Source of the DNA: Saltatorellus ferox
GTDB taxonomy: Bacteria; Planctomycetota; UBA1135; GCA-002686595
Length of the DNA: 64,000 nt
Reading direction: 5' to 3'
NCBI GenBank assembly: GCA_007751475.1
Contig: CP036434.1
Location: 7,569,524-7,633,523 of the forward strand
Part shown: positions 8,724-16,869 of the stretch, piece after piece
How positions within the stretch are numbered: position 1 is the stretch's first letter
Layout of the letters: every line of letters begins with the position of its first letter
Notes under the pieces: model-generated
Told to the model about the DNA's origin: nothing
Seen by the model: the letters and a program-made list of their open reading frames with translations, nothing else
Database searches by the model: none
Program-made: the position numbers and the translations under genes

Positions 8724-11189
8724 ATGCTCGTTCGCACCGTTCTCGTTCTCTTCCTCCTCCTGGGCGAAGCCGCCGTCGCTGAGGTGGGCTCCCCCGCCGC
8801 TCAAGTGGGCCCCAGGGGCTACCCCGTCATAGACGTGCACTATGTACCCGGGTCCGCGGGTCCGGGCATGCCTGGTACCGCCTTCGTGGCCGTGGGATCG
8901 GAACTCTTCCGCACCATCAATGGTGGCCAGACGCTCGAGGTCACGGGACTCCCGAGCGCCGACCCCATCCAGGACGTCGCCATCGCAGCCGATGGAACGC
9001 TCTACGTCGCCAGCGGGAATCGAATCTTGATCAGCACGGATGGCGGGGCCTCGTTTGCTGCCACCGTGCCGACGTCCGCGGGTCAGGTGATCCTCGAGCA
9101 GGTCGAGGTCCACCCGACCAACGCCCAGGACATCTGGGTCGGTTACCGCCAGGGATTCTCGAGCGGCGGGATTCTGCGTAGCACGGACGGTGGCCAGTCC
9201 TGGAGCCTGGCGCCTCCAGCCGGATGGAGCGGCAAGTGCGCCGCGATCGCGTTCGATCCCCAGGCGCCCGACCGAATGCTCCTGGTTCGTCACTCGTACT
9301 ACGCGTACCTCTCCACCGACGGTGGCGCGACCTGGACCCAAACGGCCTATACGAACGCGGGCGACACCGCGCTGGACGCGACGTTCGTCGACTCCCACAT
9401 CGTGCTGTCCACTTCGTCGCGCCTCGTGGTGACCACCGACGACGGTGCGACCTGGTCGACGATCCCGGGCGTCGCCTCCATTCCCCAGGCTTTCTCGCTA
9501 CCTGGCGCGACGCGCATCATGGCCGATCCCTCGACGGTGGGGCGCGCTGTCCTGGCCACCCGCGTCGGCGGTCTCTTCGAGTCAACGGACAGTGGCCTTT
9601 CCTGGAGCCCGTTGACGGGCCCCACGATCTCCGCCGACGAGTTCGTCCTGAACTCGGGTGACGTGTCCATGATCGGCACGCCGTATGGCCTCCTGCACCG
9701 CACTGCGTCCGGTGCGTATGGGCGGGCCGAGCTGCCAGCCTCCGCGGTAGGCCGGATGGCTCCGCTGGACGTGGCGGACCTCTCCATCGACCCAGGCCAG
9801 TCGAATCGAATGGCTGCGCTCGTTCGACCGACACCGACCAGCACCTCCTACCTCTCCAGCTCCGCCCTGATGACGACCGCGAACAGCGGCGCGAGCTGGA
9901 CCTTCGATAGCGCATGCCCGCCCCGGCCCATCAGCGTGGATCACGGACCCAACGGTGACCTCTATGTGACGGGGTCGCAAACGCTCGTGAACGGCGATGC
10001 ATCGGAATGCCTTCAGCGCTGGACGCCTGCGGGCTGGACGCCGATCGGTCCCACGGCCGTGCCAGGCGATACGGTCTGGTGCTGGGACGTCGAGGTCAGC
10101 CCCACGGATCCGCTGGAGCTCTTCGCGCTGACCGCCAGCCAGATCAACGCCTTCGAACAGCAGCTGCTGTTCCTGCGCTCCCTCGACGGCGGGGTCTCCT
10201 GGCAGACCAGCGACTCCCTGACTTCGGAGCTCGTTCAGAGTTTCCCGGAGATCACGATTTTCGGGACCAGCCCCGGCGGCGCCCCGCGAATCGCCTACAT
10301 CCAGCGGCTCCCCTCCAGCGCGTTCTACGGCGGAGAGGCGCTCAGGGTGTCCGACGATGGAGGTTCGACCTGGGCCGTGCGTTCGGGCGCGAGCTACTTC
10401 GACAACGAGACGATGCATGTCTCCGGAGGCGGCGCGAACCCGGGCCGACTCTACGCTGCGAGGATGAGCCCACAGGACCTGCAGCCCCTTCAGGTATCGG
10501 ACGACGGAGGTCTCACCTGGAGAGCCGAGGGGACCCCGCTTACCCGCATCGAGACCGTGACCGCGTCCACCGACGAAAGCAACACGCTCTACCGCGCGAG
10601 CTACGGAGGCGTCGTTCGAGGCACCTACTCCGGTGCGTCCGTCGAAACCCTCGGGAGCATCACGGGCAGCGTGTCCGGAACGCGCGTGGCTTCCGCACCG
10701 GGCGGCACGATCGTGGCCGCATTCGGGTCCAGCGGCGTCTGGCTGAAGACCGTGCCAGCAGCGAGCGGCACGTCCTACTGCGGCCCTGCCGTCCCCAACT
10801 CGACCGGGGCATCGGCCGAGCTCCGGATGGAAGGGACACCGTCGCTCTCCGCCAACGCGCTGACCCTCGTCGCGCGTCGGCTCCCTGCCGGCTCGACTTC
10901 GCTGGCCATCGTCGGCGATGCCGAAACCTTCACGGCGCAGCCGGGCGGCTCCTTCGGCAACCTGTGCCTTGGGGGCGCCATCGGTCGCTTCACGCCCGAT
11001 GCCGGCAGCTCGGGGCCGGACGGCACCTATCAGCTGGTGCTCGATCTCGGCAGGTTACCCCGACCGGGCGGGACCGCCTCCGCTTTCCCCGGGCAGACTC
11101 TCTACTTCCAGACCTGGTTCCGCGACGCGGTCGGAGGCACGGTGGCCTCGAACTTCACCGACGCGGTCTCCGTGCTGTTCACGAACTGA
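8724..11189 (+). CDS. Secreted BNR/sortilin-like β-propeller with shared C-terminal domain
   Basis: The product has 821 residues and starts with a signal peptide (MLVRTVLVLFLLLGEAAVAE). Residues 50-660 carry repeated BNR/Asp-box motifs (STDGGASF, STDGGQSWSL, STDGGATW, TTDDGATW, SDDGGSTW, SDDGGLTW), as in sortilin/VPS10-type and sialidase-like propellers. Without catalytic residues I can point to, a binding role is as likely as an enzymatic one. Residues 685-821 are the shared domain: YCGPAVPNSTG, LCLGGAIGRF, GQTLYFQTWFRD and SNFTDAVSVLF at the extreme end. The gene is divergent from the FG-GAP gene. GAGGA lies only two or so bases before the ATG, so ribosome binding looks weak. Confidence 0.88.
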   Translation: MLVRTVLVLFLLLGEAAVAEVGSPAAQVGPRGYPVIDVHYVPGSAGPGMPGTAFVAVGSELFRTINGGQTLEVTGLPSADPIQDVAIAADGTLYVASGNRILISTDGGASFAATVPTSAGQVILEQVEVHPTNAQDIWVGYRQGFSSGGILRSTDGGQSWSLAPPAGWSGKCAAIAFDPQAPDRMLLVRHSYYAYLSTDGGATWTQTAYTNAGDTALDATFVDSHIVLSTSSRLVVTTDDGATWSTIPGVASIPQAFSLPGATRIMADPSTVGRAVLATRVGGLFESTDSGLSWSPLTGPTISADEFVLNSGDVSMIGTPYGLLHRTASGAYGRAELPASAVGRMAPLDVADLSIDPGQSNRMAALVRPTPTSTSYLSSSALMTTANSGASWTFDSACPPRPISVDHGPNGDLYVTGSQTLVNGDASECLQRWTPAGWTPIGPTAVPGDTVWCWDVEVSPTDPLELFALTASQINAFEQQLLFLRSLDGGVSWQTSDSLTSELVQSFPEITIFGTSPGGAPRIAYIQRLPSSAFYGGEALRVSDDGGSTWAVRSGASYFDNETMHVSGGGANPGRLYAARMSPQDLQPLQVSDDGGLTWRAEGTPLTRIETVTASTDESNTLYRASYGGVVRGTYSGASVETLGSITGSVSGTRVASAPGGTIVAAFGSSGVWLKTVPAASGTSYCGPAVPNSTGASAELRMEGTPSLSANALTLVARRLPAGSTSLAIVGDAETFTAQPGGSFGNLCLGGAIGRFTPDAGSSGPDGTYQLVLDLGRLPRPGGTASAFPGQTLYFQTWFRDAVGGTVASNFTDAVSVLFTN

Positions 11190-11297
11190 TCGGGTCGGCG
11201 GTCGGGGCCACGATGGGGGCTCTGGAGGCCAATGGGACCGTTGCTTCGACGCAGATTCGAGACCGGACGGCGCTGCTCAGCGAATCGCCCTTGCTCG

Positions 11298-12371
11298 TCA
11301 GATCCGGACTCTCTCGAACTCCGCCCCATCGAGGCGATACACACCGTGTTCCTGGGTGCCCAGCCACAGCCGATCCTGCCGGTCTCGGTAGATCGAGTAG
11401 ATCCAGATGGGCTTGCCCTCATGCGTGACCGGGAAATGGGTCCATGTCTCCCCGTCGTACCGAAAGACGCCGCCGCTGAGGGTCGCCATCCACAGGGCGC
11501 CGTCCTTGTCCCTGGTGGTTGACATGAAGACCGAGTACGGGTCGGCGTTGGTTGCGATGCCGGGCTCTTTCCGAAAGTCCGCCGGTTCGCCCGCGAGAGG
11601 ATTTGCGGGCCCCTTGGCGAATCGGTTCACGCAGTTGCTCAGCCAGAACTTGCCATCCTTGTCCTCCGCCAGAGCTCGCACGCCGAAGCTGCCGTTCTCG
11701 CCGGTGCCGGCCCACGCGAAGGTGGATCCGTCGTAGCAGCACGCGCCGAGCATGGCCGTGCCGAACCATAGGTTCCCCTGGCTGTCCTTGAAGGTGGTGT
11801 AGACGTCGTACGGGCTGTAATTGATGTTGGGAGACTTCGATCGTGGGTTAGCAGCGTTGTATGCGTCGCCGGCCGCGGTCGGCGGAAACGTCAGCCGATG
11901 GAGCGATGTGCCATCCCAGCGGTACACGCCGCCCGAATCCTGTCCGGCCGGGAAGCACAGGTCATCCGGCCCGAGCTTCCACTCGCTCTCCGCGGGTTCG
12001 AGGGCAGTCAGCTCGCTGAACTCGCGACCATTGAACCTGCTCACCCCTCCCGGCTCGGTGCACACGTAGAGGCTCCCTGAGCGATCCTCCTGAATCCCGC
12101 GGATGCGATTGCTGGTGAGCCCCTGCTCGGTCGTGAATTGCACGAGCGTCTTCCCGTCGTAGCGGTAGACCCCCTCTCCATCACTCCCGAACCAATACGA
12201 CGAGTCCTCGGCCTGGAAGACGATCCAGATCCGATGGTCAAGTTCGGACACGGCCTCTCCGCCTTCCAGCGGTGAGCCAGCCGGACCCGACAAGAGCGGA
12301 CCGAGGGCTGTCTGCCCCGCGAAGGCGGGAAGCGCCGCGACCATGGACAGAACGAGAAGAGACAGGTTCAT
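11298..12371 (-). CDS. Secreted Reg_prop (two-component regulator propeller) protein
   Basis: The product has 357 residues with an N-terminal signal peptide (MNLSLLVLSMVAALPAFAGQ). It then has repeated Reg_prop blades of the form D..G.LWFGT..GV.RYDG (SDGEGVYRYDGKT, DSQGNLWFGTAM, DKDGALWMATLSGGVFRYDG, DRQDRLWLGTQEHGVYRLDG). Such blades usually form the periplasmic sensor of hybrid histidine kinases. Here they stand alone, with no membrane segment, kinase or output domain after the propeller. Related blades occur in the full sensor kinase at 43458. It may be a free extracellular ligand-binding propeller. It is convergent with the BNR protein gene, 108 bp away. Confidence 0.85.
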   Translation of the reverse strand: MNLSLLVLSMVAALPAFAGQTALGPLLSGPAGSPLEGGEAVSELDHRIWIVFQAEDSSYWFGSDGEGVYRYDGKTLVQFTTEQGLTSNRIRGIQEDRSGSLYVCTEPGGVSRFNGREFSELTALEPAESEWKLGPDDLCFPAGQDSGGVYRWDGTSLHRLTFPPTAAGDAYNAANPRSKSPNINYSPYDVYTTFKDSQGNLWFGTAMLGACCYDGSTFAWAGTGENGSFGVRALAEDKDGKFWLSNCVNRFAKGPANPLAGEPADFRKEPGIATNADPYSVFMSTTRDKDGALWMATLSGGVFRYDGETWTHFPVTHEGKPIWIYSIYRDRQDRLWLGTQEHGVYRLDGAEFERVRI

Positions 12372-12530
12372 GATGGAAGCAGAGTACCGGACCTGTGACC
12401 GTTGTCTGTCACATCGATGTCACGCCTGGCAGCACTTCATGCCGCTGCCGGGGACCCACGCCAGAAGCCGGCGATCCAAACGAACAGGCCTTCCAACCGG
12501 AACGACTCAACCTGGTTCAGATGTTTTGCG

Positions 12531-12671
12531 CGCTACGACTTGGTGATCCTTGATGAGCTCGGGTACGTTCCGCTCGATCGAGCTGGGGCGGGTCTGCTCT
12601 GCACATTCATCACGAAGATCTACGAGCGGCGCAGTCTGGTCGTCACAACGAACCTTCCGTACCCGCGGTGA
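12531..12671 (+). mobile_element. IS21-type istB (transposition helper ATPase) fragment
   Basis: The frame reads RYDLVILDELGYVPLDRAGA and then ERRSLVVTTNLPY before a stop. This is the Walker B region and following strand of the IstB ATPase of IS21-family elements. The N-terminal P-loop part, the C-terminal third and the istA transposase are all absent. It is a dead scrap of about 47 codons. No terminal inverted repeat is visible around it. Confidence 0.75.
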
Positions 12672-13945
12672 GCGAGCCGAATGCCCGGAGGGGGACGGGC
12701 GTCTTGTACTCTCGATCGACCTTGAACAAGCGCTACACATTCCTGGGCGTTGCGTCACTCGCGTGCGCGGGGCTCATCGTGGCCTGGCAGCTTGCACCGG
12801 AGGCCGCAGAGGGTCCGTCCCCGGTCGTTCCTCGCGCTGTGACGGAGGAGATCGCGCTCGCGCCATCCGTGAACATGTCGCTCGCGCGCGCGGACGTCGG
12901 CCTGACCTCGCGGGTCCAGATGGTGGGCCCGGTCCCGGTGGATGAGCCGTCCGCGGCCGAGGAGATGGAGCAGCAGCAGTGGACGATCGAGTTTCACCTC
13001 GATCACTCGCTCGTCTATCAGCGCGGCTATCCGCGCGGTAAATCGGGCGCGCAGGCGCAGTACTTCGGCGCACTGTTCTTCCACGGGATGCCGGTCGTTG
13101 AGCTCGGGCGCCTGTTGCTGCCGCTCGAGGGGACAGCGAGCGTGTCGTTCACCCATGCTTCGTTCGAGGGGATTCTCGACGGAACGACGCTCCTGCTCTC
13201 GTCGACGCCTGACGGTATCGACTCGGAGGGGCGGGTGTACCTGGGGCAAGGGTTGCACTCCAGGGTTGCTCGCACGCTCCGCCCGGGCGACCGTTCGAAT
13301 CCGCCGGTGCGAAAGATCGAGCTGGGCCGCCTGTTGGTTCAGCCGGTTCCGGGGTTGGGCCTGCTCAGGGTCGCGCCACGGGAGGACGCCGCGGAGTTCG
13401 ACGTCCTCGTCTCGCCGTATGGGTCGCAGCAGGAATTACTCGGTCAGTTCGGTCGACCCTCGCCGGGAGGATTGAGTCAGATGACCTCGAACGGCGGGGA
13501 GGTCGAGGCCTATTCGTTCGCTCGGGGCGCGAGCTGGAGCGTCCTCTTGAGATCCAGGGGAGGAGAGCTCCTCGCCTCTGCGGAGGCCCAGCGGGGTGCA
13601 GACATCGAGATCGAATTTCACAGGCCGCAGGGGTTGAGGATCACGGTTGATCTGGAGCGAACGCCCGACGCGCGAAGGATCCTGATCGTGACCAGCGACA
13701 CGGCGGCAGCAGCGGTCCTGGGAAATTCGGATTACGAGCTGAGACTGCGCGCAGCGGTCCGCACGGCAGCGATCCCCCTTCCGCGGTTCCGTGGTCCCAG
13801 GCCGCTGTTCACCACCGGCCTCCTCAATCTCGAAGACGGTCACTTTCGGGTTGAGGTGTGGGGGAGGAAGGGCGAGGAACACTGGCAGCGCCACGGCGCG
13901 AGTGACAGCAGCGTGGCCGGCGACATCGTCGAGGTGTTCCTGTGA
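12668..13945 (+). CDS. Membrane-anchored protein of unknown function
   Basis: The GTG at 12668 gives 425 residues. A TTG at 12722, directly before the hydrophobic segment, is an alternative start. A single N-terminal membrane segment (YTFLGVASLACAGLIVAW) is followed by a large extracytoplasmic part, mostly β-strand by composition. This contains repeated segments of the type seen in carboxypeptidase-regulatory or Ig-like folds (SVSFTHASFEGILDGTTLLL, QGLRITVDLERT). No catalytic motif is seen. It starts inside the end of the istB scrap, so insertion or decay of the IS may have changed its 5' end. The family is not recognised. Confidence 0.7.
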   Translation: MSEPNARRGTGVLYSRSTLNKRYTFLGVASLACAGLIVAWQLAPEAAEGPSPVVPRAVTEEIALAPSVNMSLARADVGLTSRVQMVGPVPVDEPSAAEEMEQQQWTIEFHLDHSLVYQRGYPRGKSGAQAQYFGALFFHGMPVVELGRLLLPLEGTASVSFTHASFEGILDGTTLLLSSTPDGIDSEGRVYLGQGLHSRVARTLRPGDRSNPPVRKIELGRLLVQPVPGLGLLRVAPREDAAEFDVLVSPYGSQQELLGQFGRPSPGGLSQMTSNGGEVEAYSFARGASWSVLLRSRGGELLASAEAQRGADIEIEFHRPQGLRITVDLERTPDARRILIVTSDTAAAAVLGNSDYELRLRAAVRTAAIPLPRFRGPRPLFTTGLLNLEDGHFRVEVWGRKGEEHWQRHGASDSSVAGDIVEVFL

Positions 13946-14082
13946 CGCTTCGCTCGATCGGTTAGCCCGGGTCGCATCATGCCGACTCGCTCTTCTCACC
14001 GGTGCACCTTCCTCGCCGCCGCCGTTCTCGCTGTTCCCGCGGCTGTATCCATCGCGGGTTCCATGCCTGGGGCTCTCTCGCT

Positions 14083-14160
14083 TCAGGACAAGATCGTGGT
14101 CCCAAAGTCCAGCCGCCCCTGGACGTAGACACGGCCGAGGCGGCCTCTTCAGCGGCACCT
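14083..14160 (-). pseudogene. C-terminal gene relic, copy 1
   Basis: The reverse strand reads RLGRVYVQGRLDFGTTILS and a stop at 14083. A closely similar end (SRVYITGRLDFGK, stop at 17091) lies at 17091-17160. The two share about 42 bases around AAGTCCAGCCGCCCC. They look like the last codons of two related lost genes. The family is not recognised. Confidence 0.4.
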
Positions 14161-14370
14161 GCCGCCTTCGGCTCCTTCCGAACCACTGGACGCGGCACCA
14201 CTTGATCACACCATGATGAGGCCGAAGCCGATCGCGGCCCCGGGGGGGGCGGGAGCCCATTCATATCACTGGCGAGCTACCCGTCTTCGAGTGGTGTGAT
14301 CCAAAAGTTCGCGCCATTTCTTCGGCCCCCTTCGCGCTTCAGCTGCGTTGCCGAACCTTGGGCGGAACTT

Positions 14371-14455
14371 TGATGCCATTGGGGTTTGGCGCAACGCCGC
14401 GAGCGCGGATCCTGGCGGTGCTCGCGGAATCGCATTCTGTGGCGCAGACTCCTAG
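14371..14455. repeat. Dispersed repeat, copy 2
   Basis: This is the partner of 1168-1252. Here it is not part of a gene and abuts the left arm of the inverted-repeat element at 14454, so the two may form one composite unit. Confidence 0.75.
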
Positions 14456-14665
14456 CCTGCATTATTCACGAGTTTGCTCCACCAGTGCGTTCAAACCGCG
14501 GCGTGGCAAGGAAGACGACCGAACGAAGCGGAGGCGGGCCCGTAGGCCCGTCGAGCATTCTGTGAGGGAGCCCGCGAAGCGGGCGGCAGCCAAAGGCTGC
14601 CGTCTGACGCCGCCACGGCGTGGTTTGGGCGTGCTGGTGGTGCAAACTCGTGAATAATGCAGGCT
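14454..14665. repeat. Element bounded by 32-bp inverted repeats
   Basis: The arms 14454-14485 and 14634-14665 are inverted copies with one mismatch, containing CATTATTCACGAGTTTGC. Their outer ends are AGCCT and AGGCT. The 148 bp between them encode nothing convincing. The inner flank carries GTTTGGGCGTG, the reverse of the CACGCCCAAAC core found in two neighbouring-type palindromes. This may be a small non-autonomous mobile element or REP-type unit. Confidence 0.8.
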
Positions 14666-14674
14666 AGCCCGGAC

Positions 14675-14756
14675 GATTCATGAGATGAAAGCACCAACAC
14701 GCCCAAACGACGCCGTGGCGGCGTTTGGGCGCCCTGGTGCTTCCCTCTCGTGAATT
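14675..14756. repeat. Large imperfect palindrome
   Basis: The 40-base arms (14675-14714 and 14717-14756) match at 32 of 40 positions around a 2-base loop. The stem carries CACGCCCAAACG. It is followed by CCCAGGCTAACGACTCAG, which leads into the stop of the reverse-strand gene at 14772. It could act as a terminator for that gene. Confidence 0.8.
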
Positions 14757-14771
14757 GCCCAGGCTAACGAC

Positions 14772-15854
14772 TCAGTTGAATGTGACTTCCACGGCGTTCG
14801 TGAAGTTGGCCGAGTTCAACCCCATCGGGTCGACGTCCCGGTGCCAGGCCTGGAAGTTCCAGGTCTCACCGGCCATCACGGCCACCAAGCTGTTGTTCAA
14901 GGGAACCACCGTGAGGTCCGGCGAGAACGTAGCCGACCCGGAGGCGTCCGCCTGGAAGATCTCGCCGGGGGCCATGTAGCGAGCAATGGAGCCGCCGAGG
15001 CAGAGAATGCCCTCGCTGACGAAGATGGGGTTTGGCGCCTTGGTCAAGGACATCAGCGCGATGCCGGACAGCAGGGGCGGCATGTCCCCCATGATCATCG
15101 TGACGTCGTTCGAAGCCGCGATGTCGGAGCCCACCAAGGTCAGGGTGGACTCGACGCCGGTGACGTTGGGCAGCGAGGTGCAGTAGGTCGAGCCGATGAC
15201 GTTTCCGATGAAGGGCTCAATGCAGATGTTGTCCAGTGTGAAGCCCGTGCTGACGAAGCCTCCCGTGGCGGTCGTGGCGATAAAGAGGGAGTCGGGAGCG
15301 CCGCACGCAGGCACGCCGGCGGGGTTCCACGGGCCGGTGTGCACCATCGTGCCATTGATGAGGACGCTGTAGTCGCCCTGCAGATTGACCTGGATCTCGG
15401 CCGTGTTGCTGAGGCCGCCCGTCAGCGAAACCGGTGCGCCGGGTGTATCGAGGCTCGTGGCAAGGCGGATAGGCGGCGGACCGAAGGGGGTGACGGTAGC
15501 CTGGATCGAGATAGACGCGCGGAATGCCCCGGCTGCCGGGCAGCCGATGCTAAACGTCGAGTCCACGTCGGCGCCGAAGTCAAAAGTGATCCGGAAGCGA
15601 TCCGGGAATGCGATGCCCGTGAGGTCGCCCGTTGCGTTCTGAAGGGCGTTGGCTGCGAAGCGGACAGAGGCAGAGTTGGTTCCCGGGTCCGCTGCGATGA
15701 TGGGCACCGTCGGCGAAGTGGAGGTCCAGTAGCCAAGGTCGGTGACGGGGTTGCCGGGCTGCACGCTGCTGAACGTCTCGTTCAACAGGTCGCACTGGGC
15801 CGAGGCAAAGCCGGGAACAGAAAAAGCTGCAAGTGCCAAGAAAGCTGACTTCAT
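14772..15854 (-). CDS. Secreted lectin-like protein with shared C-terminal domain
   Basis: The ATG at 15854 is chosen because it starts a signal peptide (MKSAFLALAAFSVPGFASA), giving 360 residues. An open extension to 16142 looks non-coding. Residues 25-215 resemble a concanavalin-type β-sandwich of the kind used to bind sugars (DRFRITFDFGADVD, TAEIQVNLQGDYSVLINGT, STGFTLDNICIEPF); this is inference from pattern only. Residues 224-360 are the shared domain: YCTSLPNVTG, LCLGGSIARY, GETWNFQAWHRD and ANFTNAVEVTF at the end. The gene is divergent from the second ECF sigma gene, with 277 bp between them. Palindromic repeats lie directly after its stop. Confidence 0.85.
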   Translation of the reverse strand: MKSAFLALAAFSVPGFASAQCDLLNETFSSVQPGNPVTDLGYWTSTSPTVPIIAADPGTNSASVRFAANALQNATGDLTGIAFPDRFRITFDFGADVDSTFSIGCPAAGAFRASISIQATVTPFGPPPIRLATSLDTPGAPVSLTGGLSNTAEIQVNLQGDYSVLINGTMVHTGPWNPAGVPACGAPDSLFIATTATGGFVSTGFTLDNICIEPFIGNVIGSTYCTSLPNVTGVESTLTLVGSDIAASNDVTMIMGDMPPLLSGIALMSLTKAPNPIFVSEGILCLGGSIARYMAPGEIFQADASGSATFSPDLTVVPLNNSLVAVMAGETWNFQAWHRDVDPMGLNSANFTNAVEVTFN

Positions 15855-16131
15855 GATTCGTGTGTCCAGGGAGTAGAGCCGCTGCTGAATGAAACGCCCC
15901 GGAGCGCAGACGTTCTGGCTCCAGATGGGGGGGCGCAGCGGACGAACACGATCGATGTGGAGTCGCAGCCACGCGTGGCCACACGAACCTGGTGAAAAGT
16001 CGAGCCTGCCAGCTCGCTTCACGCGCCGGTCAGATTCCTCCGGATAGCTGAGGCGATTGCCTTCGAGCGTCGAACGAACCAGAGAACCTCGGTTCCACAC
16101 CGCCCGTTCCCTCTGAGTTTCCTGCGACTCG

Positions 16132-16869
16132 ATGCAACCCATGATTCAGCTGAAGACTTCTTCTCACCGACGATTGGCTGGCGAGCCCCCAGGTACTCAG
16201 CTGGTTGCATGGTCGCACGCCGAAGCCGTTTCTTCTCCCGGCTCAGAAGCGCCGATCGGCCGGGGCCACCAGGCTGATGTTGCGCTCGTCCAGCTCGCCG
16301 TTGCAGGGGACCGCCGTGCCGTCCTGGACCTCTCCAAGCGACTGGAGGGTGCCCGGCGTCTCACGGCGATCCGCGCGACGCGCGTCGTCCTACGCGGTCC
16401 CTTCGACCTCGATGATGTGGTCCAGGATGTGCTGCTCCAGGCCTGGTCTAGCCTCGATCGCTACCAGGGCCGCAGCTCGATCGAAGGCTGGCTATGGGGC
16501 ATCGTGGTGCACGTGATGAACGCCTATCAGAAGCGCCAGCTTCAGGAGCAGGACCAGCACGCTCTCTTGTCGGCAGACCGACGGGGCGACGTCGAAGCAG
16601 CGGAGGATAGTCCGTCAGACCTGCCGAGGGTTGCGTCAGCGGTGAAGGACGCGCTGCTGCGCCTTCCGGCCACGACCCGCGATATCGTCCTCTTGCGAGC
16701 GGTCGAAGGCCTCACCTACAAGGAGATCGCTCGCCAGCGACAGATGAGCCCGCGCGCCGCCCGAGGCCGCTACCAGCGAGGGGTGGATGCCGTCCGTGAG
16801 TGCACGGGAGAACGCGCCCAGGGGCGCTCTGGAACTCCAAGCGGGGTGTCGATGCCCGCACCACCGTAG
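16132..16869 (+). CDS. ECF-type RNA polymerase sigma factor
   Basis: The product has 245 residues. Residues 50-135 match sigma region 2, with FDLDDVVQDVLLQAWSSLDR and then GRSSIEGWLWGIVVHVM. Residues 165-225 match region 4, with LPATTRDIVLLRAVEGLTYK and EIARQRQMSPRAARGRYQRG, a helix-turn-helix. It should recruit RNA polymerase to specific promoters. It is divergent from a secreted-protein gene, repeating the arrangement at 1174-2157. No anti-sigma factor is visible. ATGs at 16132 and 16141 are both possible starts. The N-terminal 45 residues and the Pro-rich tail are not conserved-looking. Confidence 0.85.
   Translation: MQPMIQLKTSSHRRLAGEPPGTQLVAWSHAEAVSSPGSEAPIGRGHQADVALVQLAVAGDRRAVLDLSKRLEGARRLTAIRATRVVLRGPFDLDDVVQDVLLQAWSSLDRYQGRSSIEGWLWGIVVHVMNAYQKRQLQEQDQHALLSADRRGDVEAAEDSPSDLPRVASAVKDALLRLPATTRDIVLLRAVEGLTYKEIARQRQMSPRAARGRYQRGVDAVRECTGERAQGRSGTPSGVSMPAPP

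Larger units (their letters stand above)
13946..14771. other. Repeat-rich convergent intergenic region
   Basis: This 826-bp stretch between two convergent genes holds no intact gene. It contains a C-terminal gene relic (14083-14160), a dispersed repeat (14371-14455), an element bounded by 32-bp inverted repeats (14454-14665) and a near-perfect 82-base palindrome (14675-14756). Confidence 0.8.

Noticed and set aside
1967..16006. GTGAAAAG-type string in both sigma intergenic regions (about 1968 and 15993)
   Set aside because: It looked like a shared sigma-dependent promoter element, but its orientation relative to the sigma gene differs and the match is only about 14 bases. Chance is likely.
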